A stretch of 64,000 nucleotides of DNA from Prorocentrum cordatum (lineage: Eukaryota > Sar > Dinophyceae > Prorocentrales > Prorocentraceae). A program made the position numbers and the translations under genes. Where the stretch lies: positions 921,410-985,409 of the forward strand of contig CAUYUJ010015283.1 in the NCBI GenBank assembly GCA_963575745.1, in the 5' to 3' direction. This document shows, piece by piece, positions 10,560 through 21,021 of this stretch. Within the stretch, counting starts at the first letter, position 1. Each line of letters opens with the position of its first letter. A model generated the notes under the pieces. That model did no database searches, was not told the DNA's origin, and saw only the letters and a list, made by a program, of their open reading frames with translations.

Positions 10560-11275
10560 CAGGGAGTTGGGTTTTCGCTTGGGTTTTGTTTTCGGGATGC
10601 TGCTCTCGCAAAAGCGCTGGCCTAATTTTCGGGCTACCGCTCGTTCCGAATCGTGCTCCCGCTGCACCGCTGGCCTCATTTCCGTGCTTCCGCTCGTTCC
10701 GAATCGTGTTCCCGCTGCAGCGCTGGCATCATTATTTCCACCGCCATGCTCTGGCATGGTTTTCGCTTCTTCCAAATAGGCCCCAAGATCTGGAAAATCG
10801 CCTCCCGAAAAACCATCGGAAGTGATTCCACATTCGGTGTCGGTTCGTTGATGTTTCGCCCCCCCTACGTTGGGACGTCGCCACGCCATGCTATTTGACG
10901 CTACGAGTCATCATTGCCGTGTCTCCGCGCTGAGTTGTTTTCTGAAAATGCTGCTCTCGCTGAATCGCTGGCCTCATTTTCGGGCTACCGCTCGTTCCGA
11001 ATCGTGCTCCCGCTGCAGCGCTGGCCTCATTTCCGTGTTTCCGCTCGTTCCGAATCGTGCTCCCGCTGCAGCGCTGGCATCATTATTTCCAGCGCCATGC
11101 CACGACATGGTTTCCGATCCTTCCAAATAGGCCCCAAAATATAGAAAACAGCTGCCTGACGAAACCATCGCACGTGATTGCGCATTCGGTGCCGATCCTT
11201 TGGTTTTTGGGCAGCAGAAGCCCCCCCCCCCCCCTTGGGGCGTCACCACGCCATGCTATGTCATGCTACGCGTAG
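10560..11275. repeat. 351-bp tandem duplication with 52-bp subunits
   Basis: GGGCTACCGCTCGTTCC at 10631 recurs at 10982. Each copy holds two or three 52-53-bp subunits with CTCGTTCCGAATCGTG (10639, 10691, then 10991, 11044) and CCGCTGCAGCGCTGGC. A run of 14-16 C lies at about 11221. The ORFs in it are repeat translations. Confidence 0.85.
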
Positions 11276-11765
11276 ATATTCGACACCAAGTTGTGCCATG
11301 CAATGCTATGCCATACTGCGACATCCGATTGTTCGAATAGAGAGAGATCTACGCTTTGGCAGGAATGTAATGGAGGGGTCGGACGTCAGATATGACGCGA
11401 GGGCACCTAGTTTGTCCTGCCCCCTCCCCCCACCCACTCCCCCTCCCCCTCGTCCGCCTCGTCCTCCTTCTCATTATCCTCCTCCTCCGCCTCCTCCTCC
11501 CAGTTGTCTTCGTTTTCGGTATCTGTTTCTTCTTCACCGCATTACTATGAATGGTAATACTATTGCTGCTGCTCGTATGATTCATGCTATGTGTCATTAG
11601 TACTGTGAGTAATAGTCGCATGATTACTCGTCTTATTACAACTATTATCATAGTTCTTAGTCAGAGTAGTAATCGCATGCTGAGTATTGTTATTATGTTT
11701 CTTACCAATGCAAGTATTAGAAGAGTACTTTGAATCTTACTGGTACCATTATTAGTAGTATTCTT
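11276..11765. other. No gene recognised, AT-richer stretch
   Basis: Less GC-rich than its surroundings, with many TAGTA/ATTAT words between 11530 and 11760. No open frame, repeat unit or RNA gene was recognised. Confidence 0.4.
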
Positions 11766-11851
11766 CGTGTTCCTCCTTCTCCTCCTCCTCTCGTCCGCCT
11801 CCTTCTCCCCTTCCGCTTTCTCCTCCTCCTCCTCCTCCTCCTCCTCCTACT
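11766..11851. repeat. (CTC)n microsatellite
   Basis: Pyrimidine tract of CTC/CCT units, pure between about 11818 and 11851. Confidence 0.9.
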
Positions 11852-12537
11852 TTTGCCTGGGACATCGTCCCGCTCGGCAGTCTCAGAACGAAGGAGGCTG
11901 GCACCACATGGGGGCCTGGAAAATCGGCGGGCTGCCAGATACATTGACCCAACAAGCCCCGAAAGAAACTGAAAGTGGATCCACCAGCGGTCCCGTGGAC
12001 CAGGTGGTGCATGAGAGGTGAGAGCACGACTGGGATCCTCCCAGCAGCACCCGTCAGTGGCGCGGGGCCCCCCAGCACTCGGACGCGTGAGCCCCAGGGG
12101 ACCAAACGCGCGAAATCAAGCCGAGCGGACCGCAGGGCCAGGGGGGCGACCATTACGGAACATCCGAACATGTGGCTTCTTCACATCGAGATCGCCACCA
12201 ACGACATCACGCGGGTGGCGGCCTGAAGTCTAGCTACTACTTCTATTGCAGAATCTGATCCCTTGGCCTGTAGCCAGGACCCTGGCCACGCGGAGGAAGT
12301 GGGCAGGCAGGAGGGGCAAAGGGGCAGAGAAGGGACGGACGGACGGGGCCAAGGGTCCACACGACAAACAAATCACTGCTTTCGCAATTCGAAACGCCCT
12401 GGCCCAAATCATATTGTGTGCTAAATACACATGCTGGGCGCGGCGCGTTGCCAAGCTCGCCAGACAATTCGCGGACCGGGGGCCATTCAGCTAAAACTCT
12501 CGCGGTCATACCACTTGTATTCTTTCTATATACCAAT
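11852..12537. other. No gene recognised
   Basis: Non-repetitive sequence between two microsatellites. Frames of 80-140 codons occur on both strands, but none has a recognisable domain. Confidence 0.4.
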
Positions 12538-12551
12538 ATGTTTGTGTATAC

Positions 12552-12584
<33 letters not shown>

Positions 12585-12795
12585 CATGCATGCATGTATG
12601 TATGTATGTATGTATGTATGTATGTATATATGTATGTATGCATGCATGCATGCATGCATGCATGCATGTATGTATGTATGTATGTACGTATGTACGTGTG
12701 TTTGTGTGTACGTGTGTACGTATGTACGTATGTATGTATGAATGAATGTATGTATGTATGCATGTACACACATATATATATATATATATATATAT
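12538..12795. repeat. (ATGT)n with nested (ATGC)n, ending in (TA)n
   Basis: Tetranucleotide tract with ATGT units, two internal ATGC runs (about 12580-12595 and 12637-12668) and ACGT variants, then CACA(TA)n at 12768-12795. Reading frames give the alternating Cys-Met-Tyr-Val and His-Thr-Tyr-Ile strings and are not genes. Confidence 0.95.
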
Positions 12796-13987
12796 GAAAG
12801 AGCGTGTTCTACCGCTGCTGGCGGAAAACCGGGGGGGTCACTACCGGTTCGAACCCCTCCACCCCCCCCCTCCGGAAAACCGGGGTGGATCACTACCGGT
12901 TCGAACCCCCCCCCCCCCCCCCAGCTCATCATGAAAAGGGGGGGGGTCACTACCGGTTCGAACCCCCCCCCCCCCTCGAAAACCGAGTGGGGGTGCGGAC
13001 AGTGGTGGGGACGGTGTTGGTGGGGACAGTGGTGAGGGGACAGCGGGACAGTGGTGGGGACAGTGGGGGGACAGTGGGACAGTGGTGGGGACGGTAGTGG
13101 TGGGGACAGTGGTGGGGACAATGGTGGGAACAGGGGGGACAGTGGACAGTGGTGGGAACGGTGGTGGTGGGGACAGTGGTGTGGGGACAGTGGGAATGAG
13201 GTGGAAACACTGGGACAGTGGAGGGTACAATGGTGGTGGGGACACTGGTAAAGGCGGTGGCGAGGACGGCGGTGGGACAATGGGACAGAGGTACAGTGGG
13301 GACAGTGGTGGGGACAGTGGGGACAGTGGTGGGAACAGTGGGACAGCTCAGTGGGACAGCGGAGGAGTCAGTGGGACAGTGGGGACAGTGGGGATAGGCA
13401 GTGGTTGGGTCCGTGGAGACAGTGGGGAGAGTGGAACCGTGGTGGGAACAGTTGTGGGAACAGTGGGGACAGTGCGACAGTGGTGGGGGCATTGGTGGGG
13501 ACAATAGGGACGGTGGTGGAACCAGTGGGGACAGTGGTGGTGAGGACAGTGGTGCTGGGAACAACAGTGGGGGATGTGATGCGAGCGGTGGTAGGGACCG
13601 GGAGTCGTTTGCTGGCGGTGCGTGGCGTGGGGGGGGGGTCGAACCCGTAGTGGCCCCCCTCCGGTTTTCGAGGGGGGGGGGGGGGGTCCAACCGGTAGTG
13701 ACCCCCCCCCGATTTCCGGATCCGGAGGGGGGGGGGGGGGGGAGGGGTTCGAACTGGTAGTGACCCCCCCGGCTTTCGAGAGGGAGGGGGGGGGGGGGTG
13801 GGGGGGAGGGGGGGGGGGGGGGAGGGGTTAGGGGAGGGGGGGGGTTTTTAGGGGGGGGGGCGGGGGGGGGAGGGGTTCCGGCAGGGGGGGGGGGGGGGGG
13901 GGGATTTTCGGAGGGGGGGGAGACCCCCGGGTTCCGGAGGAAAACGTTGGCAATTTTCCACAGTAAAGCGGCGGTGGATCACGCTCT
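12796..13987. mobile_element. Foldback-like element with long inverted arms
   Basis: The left arm (12796-12990) has three direct units, each an AAAACCGGGG-type stretch followed by CACTACCGGTTCGAACCCC. The right arm (about 13620-13987) carries the same units inverted, near 13635, 13685 and 13745. The outermost bases also mirror each other: AGAGCGTGTTCTACCGC at 12799-12815 against an inverted GAGCGTGATCCACCGC-like stretch at 13971-13986. TA-dinucleotide tracts flank both ends. A minisatellite fills the middle. No transposase frame is present. The structure resembles foldback or MITE-type elements; an inverted duplication is the alternative. Confidence 0.7.
12995..13610. repeat. GTGGGGACA minisatellite core
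   Basis: Several dozen diverged units of 9-15 bp (GTGGGGACA, GTGGTGGGGACA, GTGGGAACA). Strong G bias on the plus strand with regularly spaced GGGG runs, so G-quadruplex formation is plausible. Frames give Gly/Asp/Ser or Pro/Thr/His repeats and are not genes. Confidence 0.9.
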
Positions 13988-14008
13988 CTCTCTCTCTCTC
14001 TCTCTCTC

Positions 14009-14037
<29 letters not shown>
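13984..14037. repeat. (CT)n followed by (AT)n
   Basis: (CT)13 or so at 13984-14010 and (AT)n at 14012-14037, just outside the right arm of the foldback structure. Confidence 0.95.
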
Positions 14038-14041
<4 letters not shown>

Positions 14042-14374
14042 CGCATGTGTATAAGCAACAACAAACAAACTGAGCGGCGATGGCGGCGACATCTTGGGGC
14101 GGGGCGGTCTATCAATCACCGCGGCATCTTTTGTACATGCGTCGGCCCAAGTGCCCTCCTGGTCACCCACCCGGTTTGGACAGCTGGGTCACCGGCCTCG
14201 TCCAGATGAGCGCTTACTTGATGCGTGCCCCAAGTTCGCGGGGTCCCCGCTTTGATCCTATGTCACTGGTCCGACTGGGCCGCGTTGCCGCTGGAAGTCT
14301 TGAGCATGCCCCTGGAGCACCAGATCAACGCAGAGCAATAGAGACACACACACACATTGATACAACCGTCCGAT

Positions 14375-14900
14375 TCACGAGGGGGGGTATGGCCCTGGTG
14401 CTCCACCGCGCGTTCGCGCCCATGATGTTCCGAAAGTACTGCTGTTTGAGGAAAGCCCCCTCGACATGGACCCCATCTTACATGTGGCAAATTTGCGTCC
14501 GCCGTCAGCGGCAGCCCAGCCCCCTCGCGCCTCAACGTCTGTCTTGGGGTCCAGGACCGAACCGTCAGAGAAAACCTGTGGCATCGCGCTACAAAAAAAC
14601 GGGCAGCGTGCCCCGTCCTGGTCGACATGCCTCACAAAGTCTCAAATCGGGGCCTCCAACTCCGCTTCCGGCACAGGGATCCACGGGATGTCGAACAGCG
14701 TGTCCGACTCTCCTGCGGCGATGGCATCGCCAAGCAGGTCCACATCCTGTTCGAATCGGACTGCGATCACATGGGGGCAGGTCCAAATCCTGCGCCGTGT
14801 CGCATCAACTAAAGGGAAATACTTCCAGTTGGGAGTTAACTCGCGCCCCCAACGGCGGAGCGAGGCCGCCGACGCACACATGCGGCGCAACACTGACCGC
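14375..14900 (-). pseudogene. Element B zinc knuckle and RNase H remnant
   Basis: The frame 14893-14642 has RRIWTCPHVIAVRF near 14785, equivalent to RHLAWQCPATEV of element E, then ESDTLFDIPWIPVPE, the linker to RNase H. The frame 14635-14375 contains VFSDGSVLDP with the first catalytic Asp at about 14566, then ARGGWAAADG, the next strand of the RNase H fold. Both frames lie in the same order and spacing as in element E but are separated by a frame change near 14640. Later RNase H motifs are not found. Confidence 0.75.
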
Positions 14901-15552
14901 CGAATAGATTTGCTTTCAAAACTGCTGGCCTTCTACTTGAGTTGTTTCCTGATGGGCGGGGTCCAGAGGCCTCTCGCTTGAATGTCGAGCGCCCCTCGGT
15001 GACCCCAGTTCTGGATGGGCCCAGCGACGCTGGCACCAAACAAATCATCTTCAGTTCCTGCGTGAAAATCATTTGTTCGCCAGCTCTGGTGGGAGTCGGT
15101 CATGCAGACAGGGATGCCCGCCGCGGACTTAAACTGCGCCCGGTCAAAAGAAGTCCAACCCGCCTCTGCCCCCCACAAGGGCGCATCTAGAATCAGGCGC
15201 GCGCGCCCCTTCTTCGCCGACCTAGACTCGGCGGAGTCCTGATCAGCGTCTCAAGACACGCGTGACAAACATTGGTGCGAGCGCCAGGACATGGACCACC
15301 TGAAGCGCGCAGACGCGAGCCCAAGGCCCCCCACCACTCGCGGGCGCATGTGGCGACCGTGCCCCCAGCGTGGCCCGGCGGGTCCTTCGCGGCCCCCGTG
15401 GGCCAGATGAAGTCGATGGAGGCCCCTGGGCACCAGATCCCCAATGCCTTAACTCCAAAAACGCGTCGACGATGGACCTCTTTGGGGCCCAAACCTATCG
15501 CGTCGCCGCTGTAAGCGACGCTTGCCTTTAGCCCGCAAAGAACAGCCTGGAT

Positions 15553-17000
15553 TCATCCACGGCCTCCCCACTTGGGTTTCTCAAGCATCCTTCTGAGAGC
15601 CTTGGACCATCGGCTTCCCCTGTTGGCCAGCACTGGGGGCTCCTTGGGGGTCCTCCTGGGCGCTTGACCATTGCGGGTATTGTTGGGCACCGCAGAGCAC
15701 TTGCAGCCCAACGAGAAATCCACCCCCGGTTTCACCCCCCCTGTGCGATCGCGCGCGCCCTGGCCGAAACACTCCCAGGCACCGTCCACGACCCCCCTGG
15801 ACTTGGACGGACAGCCATCCCCCAGCGAGATCAGTTGCCCCAGGCGATTAATAGAAGCACTGACCATCTGGCCCGCCATCCTGGCAATAGAACTCCAACA
15901 GTCTGAGACCTCGCGGAGAGAACCGCCCACTTCAACGTCGTCTATCTGGATCGTGAAACTCGCGTTAGCCACTGTTTCGGTGTCCTGCGCCATTGGGACC
16001 ATGCGCCCCCCTGTGCCGAACGCGGCCGTGCCACCGCCTGCGCCGACCACCCGATCTGGGCAGAGCAAGGGAGAGCAGGCGCGCACGCCATGAAAACTCT
16101 GGGCCAGCGGCAACTCGATTGCCGCGCGCAGCGAGCGCAGAGGAACATTGCACAACTTGCATTTTCTCTACAAAGCCCAACGCGTCGTACGTGCTCGTGG
16201 CACTGGAGCAGGCCGGCCAGCAACGCGCCTGTCTGGCCCCTACTCTCATCGGCTAGCGCACTCCGCACCGCCTGCCTTCAAATCCCATCCGTCGCACTCC
16301 TCCCTGACGCCATATTGAACGCTCCTCTCGCGGTGGCCTGCCGAAGCTGTCGAGGGCAGCCTGGAGTAACTCGGGAAGAAGCCGACGAGGCGTCGCCCGC
16401 AATCTGGCCCCTGGAAAAGTTGCGCCAGCAAGTACCTCGCATGCCCCGTCGAAGCATGCCCTGTCGAAGCCCGCAGCGAGAACAGATTGGGCATCGCCGT
16501 GAGGGCTGCGTCCGATTCAAGCGAGTAGCGTCGAAGATTGAACCCGTCAAAAGTGATCGTGTTCGACTCGAGACCTTTCGACCAAGAGGGGGTGGGAACT
16601 GCGGCGCGGCCCCCTCGGGCATGGGCCCGCCCTCCAGGCGGCGCCCCAAGGGCACCGCTGGGCCGCGAGCCGCGGAACTGCTCGTGAAACCCCCCCCCCC
16701 CCCCCCCCCCCCAAGGCGATGACATCCTCTTCGAAATCGGCGGCCTCGCCGGCAATGCTCGCGGGCACAGCGCCCCCCCCCCCGCCCTGGAGGGCTTCTG
16801 AGCACCAGGCAGACCAGATCCTGTGCCGAGTGATCTCGTTAACCTTGAACGCCCGACGTTCGATTCTGGCCGCTGAGTTCCCCCCCGGCAGAACGCTCAG
16901 CTGCGGGCCAAGATTGCGGCGAACTGCCGAGGAGCCCCAAATCCAGGCACTGCGCGACCAGCTTCCACAACGCACACCCCTCAGGCCGAACGGGGCATCT
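15553..17000 (-). pseudogene. Element B reverse transcriptase remnant
   Basis: The palm is visible in the frame ending at 15553: FTIQIDDVEVGG has the catalytic pair IDD (15937-15948; the usual Tyr is Gln). It is followed by a Leu/Ser-rich stretch and GVDFSLG (near 15720), equivalent to LGVDYCLDG in element E. Upstream, near 16880-16830, ITRHRIWSAWCSEALQ matches the region before the fingers. The thumb-connection zinc segment continues at 14893. A run of about 20 C at 16690-16711 and several frame changes break the fingers and palm. Confidence 0.7.
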
Positions 17001-17639
17001 GGGCCCGCGCCGCCTGAGCGACCAACGCGCCGACATGCGATGGGGCCGCGCGGCTGCCGCGCTTCCTGCGCGGAGCCGGGAATTCCTGCAGGCGCTTGGC
17101 TACCCAGCCAACTGCGCGAGACACGGACTTAAACGGGCTGCCCTCGGCGACCAGCAGCCCTGCCAACGGCGCAGACTTGAACGCGCGCGCGGGCCTTCCA
17201 GGGAGCCCGCGCACGCGCTCCGGGGGCACTTGGCAGACACCCTCGGGCCCCCTCGCGCACCGAAAGCCCGCGCCTGGCAAACTCGATCCAGAATCTGCTG
17301 GAACTCATCAAGACGACCACCAGGCGCCAGTTGGAGGCCCCCCTGGCCCAGCCCCGGATCCCCCAAGGGCCCTGCCAGAACGGACCGAAGGTCGTCAGCA
17401 CTAAATGGGGGAGGAGGTGGGCCCAGGGGTCGCGCGCGAGGTATCTCCTGGATTCCTGCAAGCTTGAAAACGCCCATGGGCCCCGTGTCCTCGGCGAGCC
17501 CTAAGGGCGCAGGTCGGCGCGGCGGCGCCGCGGCTGCCAAATCTGCCGCGCAGGACTGCACCCCGAAGCCGAACGAGTGACTGCGCGCGAAATACTTTAA
17601 GATAGCGGAAAGATCCTGCCGCGGCAAAGCGCAGGCCGG

Positions 17640-18315
17640 CTGGCTGGGCGACCTGCCCTCCGTAATTCCTAGGCGCCAGACCGCTGGACATAGCCGCGTA
17701 CTCCAAGTTGAAATTTCCCTCCGCGAAGAACGGGGGCCCGATCTCCAAAACATTCTCGCCCTGCGCTATCCCCAGCGAAACGTTCCTGCCCCAATTCCAA
17801 GCGCCGAATGCCAGCAGTTGCAGCGGATGCCCACAAGTCCGAACGACCGAAACCTGCGAGAAAAAAAAGACGCAGAAGGATTCGCCCAGGGGATCTTTTT
17901 CCAGCGGCATGGTGTCCACCCTCAAATCGACATGCCCCCCGTGCACAGTGGCAACCCTGGCGCGCTCGCCGCCCCCCCCCCCCCCCCCCCCCCCTCCCCC
18001 CCCCCCCCTCCCACGCGCACCCGCCCCACCCACCCCCCCCGCCCGCCCCGCCCCCCCCACCCCACCCCACCCCACCCCACCCCACCCACCCAACCCCACC
18101 CCACCCCACCCCACCACCCCCCCACCCACCCACCCACCCACCCACCCACCCACCCACCCACCCACCCACCCACCCACCACCCACCCCCACCCCACCCCCA
18201 CCCACCCCCCCCACCCCCCACCCCCACCCCCACCCCCACCCCACCCCCACCCCACACCCCCACCCCCACCCCCCCCCCACCCCCCCCCACCACCCCCACA
18301 CCACACCCACACCCA

Positions 18316-18355
<40 letters not shown>

Positions 18356-18600
18356 AGCGAGACGCGGCGCCCAGAGCGATCCACGCCCCCGCTTTTGCAA
18401 GGTAGATTGCGTGTCAAACACACTGACCAAGGTGAGCCCGCGCTCCTGGATTAGAGCAAGCAACTGGCGCATGGCAAGGGGCCAAGGGCCCTTAGGCAGC
18501 ATCCCAGCAGGAGCCGCTGACTGCAGACATCTTAAACCCTCGCTGTTAGACTGCGTCATTTCGAGCCACAGAAACAGGACCCGCATCCCAAGACGCGGTG
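17640..18600 (-). pseudogene. Element B EEP endonuclease remnant
   Basis: The EEP (exonuclease-endonuclease-phosphatase) domain would nick target DNA to prime reverse transcription. The clearest part is near 17700-17760, where the minus strand reads VLEIGPPFFAEGNFNLE, matching the PF...GDFN pattern of the family with the catalytic Asp replaced by Asn. Upstream, RNVSLGIAQGENV and the Val/Phe-rich segment around 17800-17880 fit the domain's beta strands. A 380-bp (CCCACC)n tract at 17973-18353 interrupts it. The N-terminal Glu motif was not found. Confidence 0.55.
17973..18353. repeat. C-rich (CCCA)n/(CA)n tract inside element B
   Basis: Starts with runs of C, passes through CCCACC and CACCCC units and ends in (CA)n at 18319-18353. 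The minus strand is almost pure G/T. It lies in the middle of the EEP remnant. The long Gly/Trp/Val and Pro/His frames over it are artefacts. Confidence 0.95.
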
Positions 18601-19176
18601 GCTCGGGCAAAACTTCTAGTCTAGTCAGCTCGGGGGGCGGCCCAGGCCAGCGCTTCCCGCGCAGGCGGTCGAGGCTCAGTTGCGCTGTCCCCGAGGAGGG
18701 CCAGAGGCATCGGGCCCGCGCTGCGTCGCGGCCACATCGCCTGCCCCTGCGCCTCCCTGGGCAACACCCTGAGCGTCGCCGCCCGCGCGGCCATCTGGCA
18801 GCGGCGGCAGCGTGGCTGCGGCTGCTGCCGCTGGCGCACCCCCTCCTCCCCCCTCAGGCGCCGCTGGCTCCATTGGACGGGCCGCGGCTGTTCCTGCTGC
18901 TCCTTGGGCTGGCTGAGCTGCTTGGGCTGGCCGCCCGCTGCCCTCGGCCCCCGGCCCCCCCTGCCCCAGCCACAACGACTGGCACGGCCTGGTTAGCTGA
19001 AAGGGCTGCCGCCAACGCCCGAACGCCATCGCTAAGTTCGTCGCCAGACGTAGCCGCCCCCATCGCCTCGAGCGCAGCCTTCAGGCCACGTAAAATGACT
19101 GCGGTTGCTTGTGGCGGGCGGGCGCTGCTACTGCCGCTTCATCAACTCGGATTGTTCTGCTTGAAGGGACTGGAAC

Positions 19177-19878
19177 TCAGCCCTGGCTGCGGCGAACGCC
19201 TGATCCTCTGCAGAGACCTTCTGTTTTAATATTAAAACGGTTGTGCGAGGTGCATCTAGTTGCCCACGGAAATCTGCGACGCCTTTTCTCACTGGCCTCT
19301 GCGTGCTTCATCTGGACTTTCAAACGTTGGGCGTTGGCCTGGATCATCAGGGGCGGGGTCTTCAGGGCACCCCTCTGGGCGTGCATCTCGGTCAACCCTC
19401 GTTTGAGCGGGTCGAGGAGCTGCTTCTGCATATCATCCGGGACGCTAAGCTTGGCCATCTTACCCACAGCCCGCTGGATCCGTTGAGTGGCGGGGCCTGC
19501 TGTAGACAACCTGAAGGGCCCTCTCACTGACTCGGGGACCATTCTTCCCACCGATGGGCGGAGGAACCCTGGCTGGACCTTCCGCGAGGGCTTTGGCGAG
19601 GACGCACTCACGGTTCTTACACTAGATGGCTGCCAACGGCCGCCACACTGCCAGCGCCACTCCACGCCCAGGGGCACTTGCGCTTTGCATGCCTGACACC
19701 TCCATGACGAATTATGCGTCGGCCACGAAAGAATTATGCCTTTCATGACCCTTGCTGTTGCCCATGTGACCCTTGTCCTGGCCACCCTTTCACACGGCAC
19801 CACTACTATGGTGCGATGCCAGAAGAGAACGCGCGTCAGACAAGCGAAGGAGGACTCTGGCCAGTCCTCGCTCGGCAC
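19177..19878 (-). pseudogene. Element B N-terminal segment with Cys motif
   Basis: A 233-codon frame. Near residues 57-80 it has WRCQACKAQV followed by WRWQCGGRWQ, a CxxC...C pattern like the zinc ribbon near the N-terminus of related retroelement proteins. Residues 150-220 are rich in charged residues, Gln, Lys and Leu (PDDMQKQLLDPLKRGLTEMH) and may form a helical or coiled-coil segment, as in gag-like N-termini. The fourth zinc ligand is not obvious. The frame ends in a stop close to where the Ala/Gly-rich linker begins in another frame. Confidence 0.5.
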
Positions 19879-19880
19879 GC

Positions 19881-20264
19881 AGTCGTCGATGCCAGGCTGG
19901 CTTGGCGCCCGGACGACGACGCGCGCGCACCACAGGAACGCGGCCGCGGTGCGCTACGGCACCACTCGCGACGCGCGCGGGCCCAAGCCCAGCGGATCGG
20001 CCCTGGTCGGACGGCAGAAATCGGTCGGGCGGCGGGCGCCGACCTGACCCCGATCGCGCACCGGTGGCGGGCGCCAACCGCCGAACCGCAGGAGGCCAAA
20101 TGGGCGTCCTGGTCCATGGAAATCAACCCTCCTCGTCTCATCACCACCAAACGTAGCTGCCAGACTGGGCGGGGCTGGCCTGGCATTTCGCCTGCGACCG
20201 CCTCGCGGACTCTGCCCCTGACGAGTGAGATTGCCAAAGGGTACACGCATGCAAGGCGGCTGGT
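19881..20264. other. No gene recognised
   Basis: GC-rich stretch between the start of element B and an 83-bp satellite. Overlapping frames on both strands (up to 196 codons) have no recognisable domain. It could be the 5' untranslated part of element B. Confidence 0.4.
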
Positions 20265-20440
20265 TATCAAAACGCGGCTCTCGCCTGGGCGCCACGCACA
20301 ATAGTCACAAAATTATCAACCGTTCTACGGATGGAGAACGGGCGGTCTTCAAAAATGTAGGTCTCGCCTTAGCGCCGCGCTCCTTCGCCTAAAACTACCA
20401 AATAAGGTAACGGGTTGAGGACGGGTCATTTCCACATGTG
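20265..20440. repeat. 83-bp satellite, two units
   Basis: Two diverged units: one around CTCGCCTGGGCGCCACGCAC (20280) and one around CTCGCCTTAGCGCCGCGC (20363), followed by GGTTGAGGACGGGTCATTT (20411). Confidence 0.8.
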
Positions 20441-20977
20441 GAGCTCGAAGTTTGTCCGAAACTCAATCAACACACAGTGTCTTTGGGATGTGTGGCCCGA
20501 ATTGAAGCTAACAATTGAGCAGAATGCCAACCCAGCCGGCGGCGCTCCTATTCCGACCGAAGGGCGGGCCGAAAAAGAAACGCGGGCCAGGGGCGACACG
20601 GGGACGGGCCGGAAAGCGAGGAGCCGAGGAGCGAGAAGGGGAAGAGGCGAGGGAGGGGCGACGACAGGAAGGGACAGACCGGGCCGACGGACAGAGGGAC
20701 GGGAGACGGAGAGAGGCAGCCAAGCAGGGAGAGAGAGAGAGAGAGAGAGGGACAGGACACAGCACACCAGGGGGAGGACACACGAGGGCGAGAGGGGGGG
20801 GACGCGGAGAGAGGGAGGGGAGAGGGAGGGAAGCAAGGAGCCAGAGGCAGGGCAGGCAGGAGGGGCACACAGGGACAGCGGGCAAGGGGGGGGGGGCACG
20901 CGCCCAGCACGGCGGCCAGCGGGCGAGACGGAATCGGCTCATCTCGTACTACAGCGCACGCGGCTGCGAGGCTGGAG
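20441..20977. other. A/G-rich low-complexity stretch, no gene recognised
   Basis: Strong purine bias on the plus strand with a (GA)n run at about 20729-20750. The frames are rich in Arg/Glu/Gly on one strand and Pro/Leu/Ser on the other. Nothing else was seen. Confidence 0.6.
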
Positions 20978-21012
20978 AAGGGAGAGGAGGAGGAGGAGGA
21001 GGAGGAGGAGAA
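20978..21012 (-). repeat. (TCC)n tail of element C
   Basis: (GGA)n on the plus strand, (TCC)n on the element strand. It begins about 10 nt after the stop codon of the element C protein, so the element has almost no 3' untranslated region. Confidence 0.75.
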
Positions 21013-21021
21013 AATGCACAT

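Larger units (their letters stand above)
14260..19880 (-). mobile_element. Element B: decayed EEP-RT-RNase H retroelement
   Basis: On the minus strand the order is: N-terminal segment with a Cys motif (19878-19177), Ala/Gly-rich linker (19029-18676), parts of an EEP endonuclease (about 18600-17640), RT (about 17000-15553), zinc knuckle and connection (15072-14642), RNase H (14635-14375). This is the most complete domain set among the RT-RNase H elements here. Many frame changes, a (CCCACC)n expansion inside the EEP region and a long C run at about 16690 show that it is dead. Confidence 0.8.

Noticed and set aside
12836-12968. tRNA gene suggested by the GGTTCGAACC B-box match
   Set aside because: No A box, no cloverleaf and no anticodon stem at the right distance upstream; three identical cores sit in C runs.
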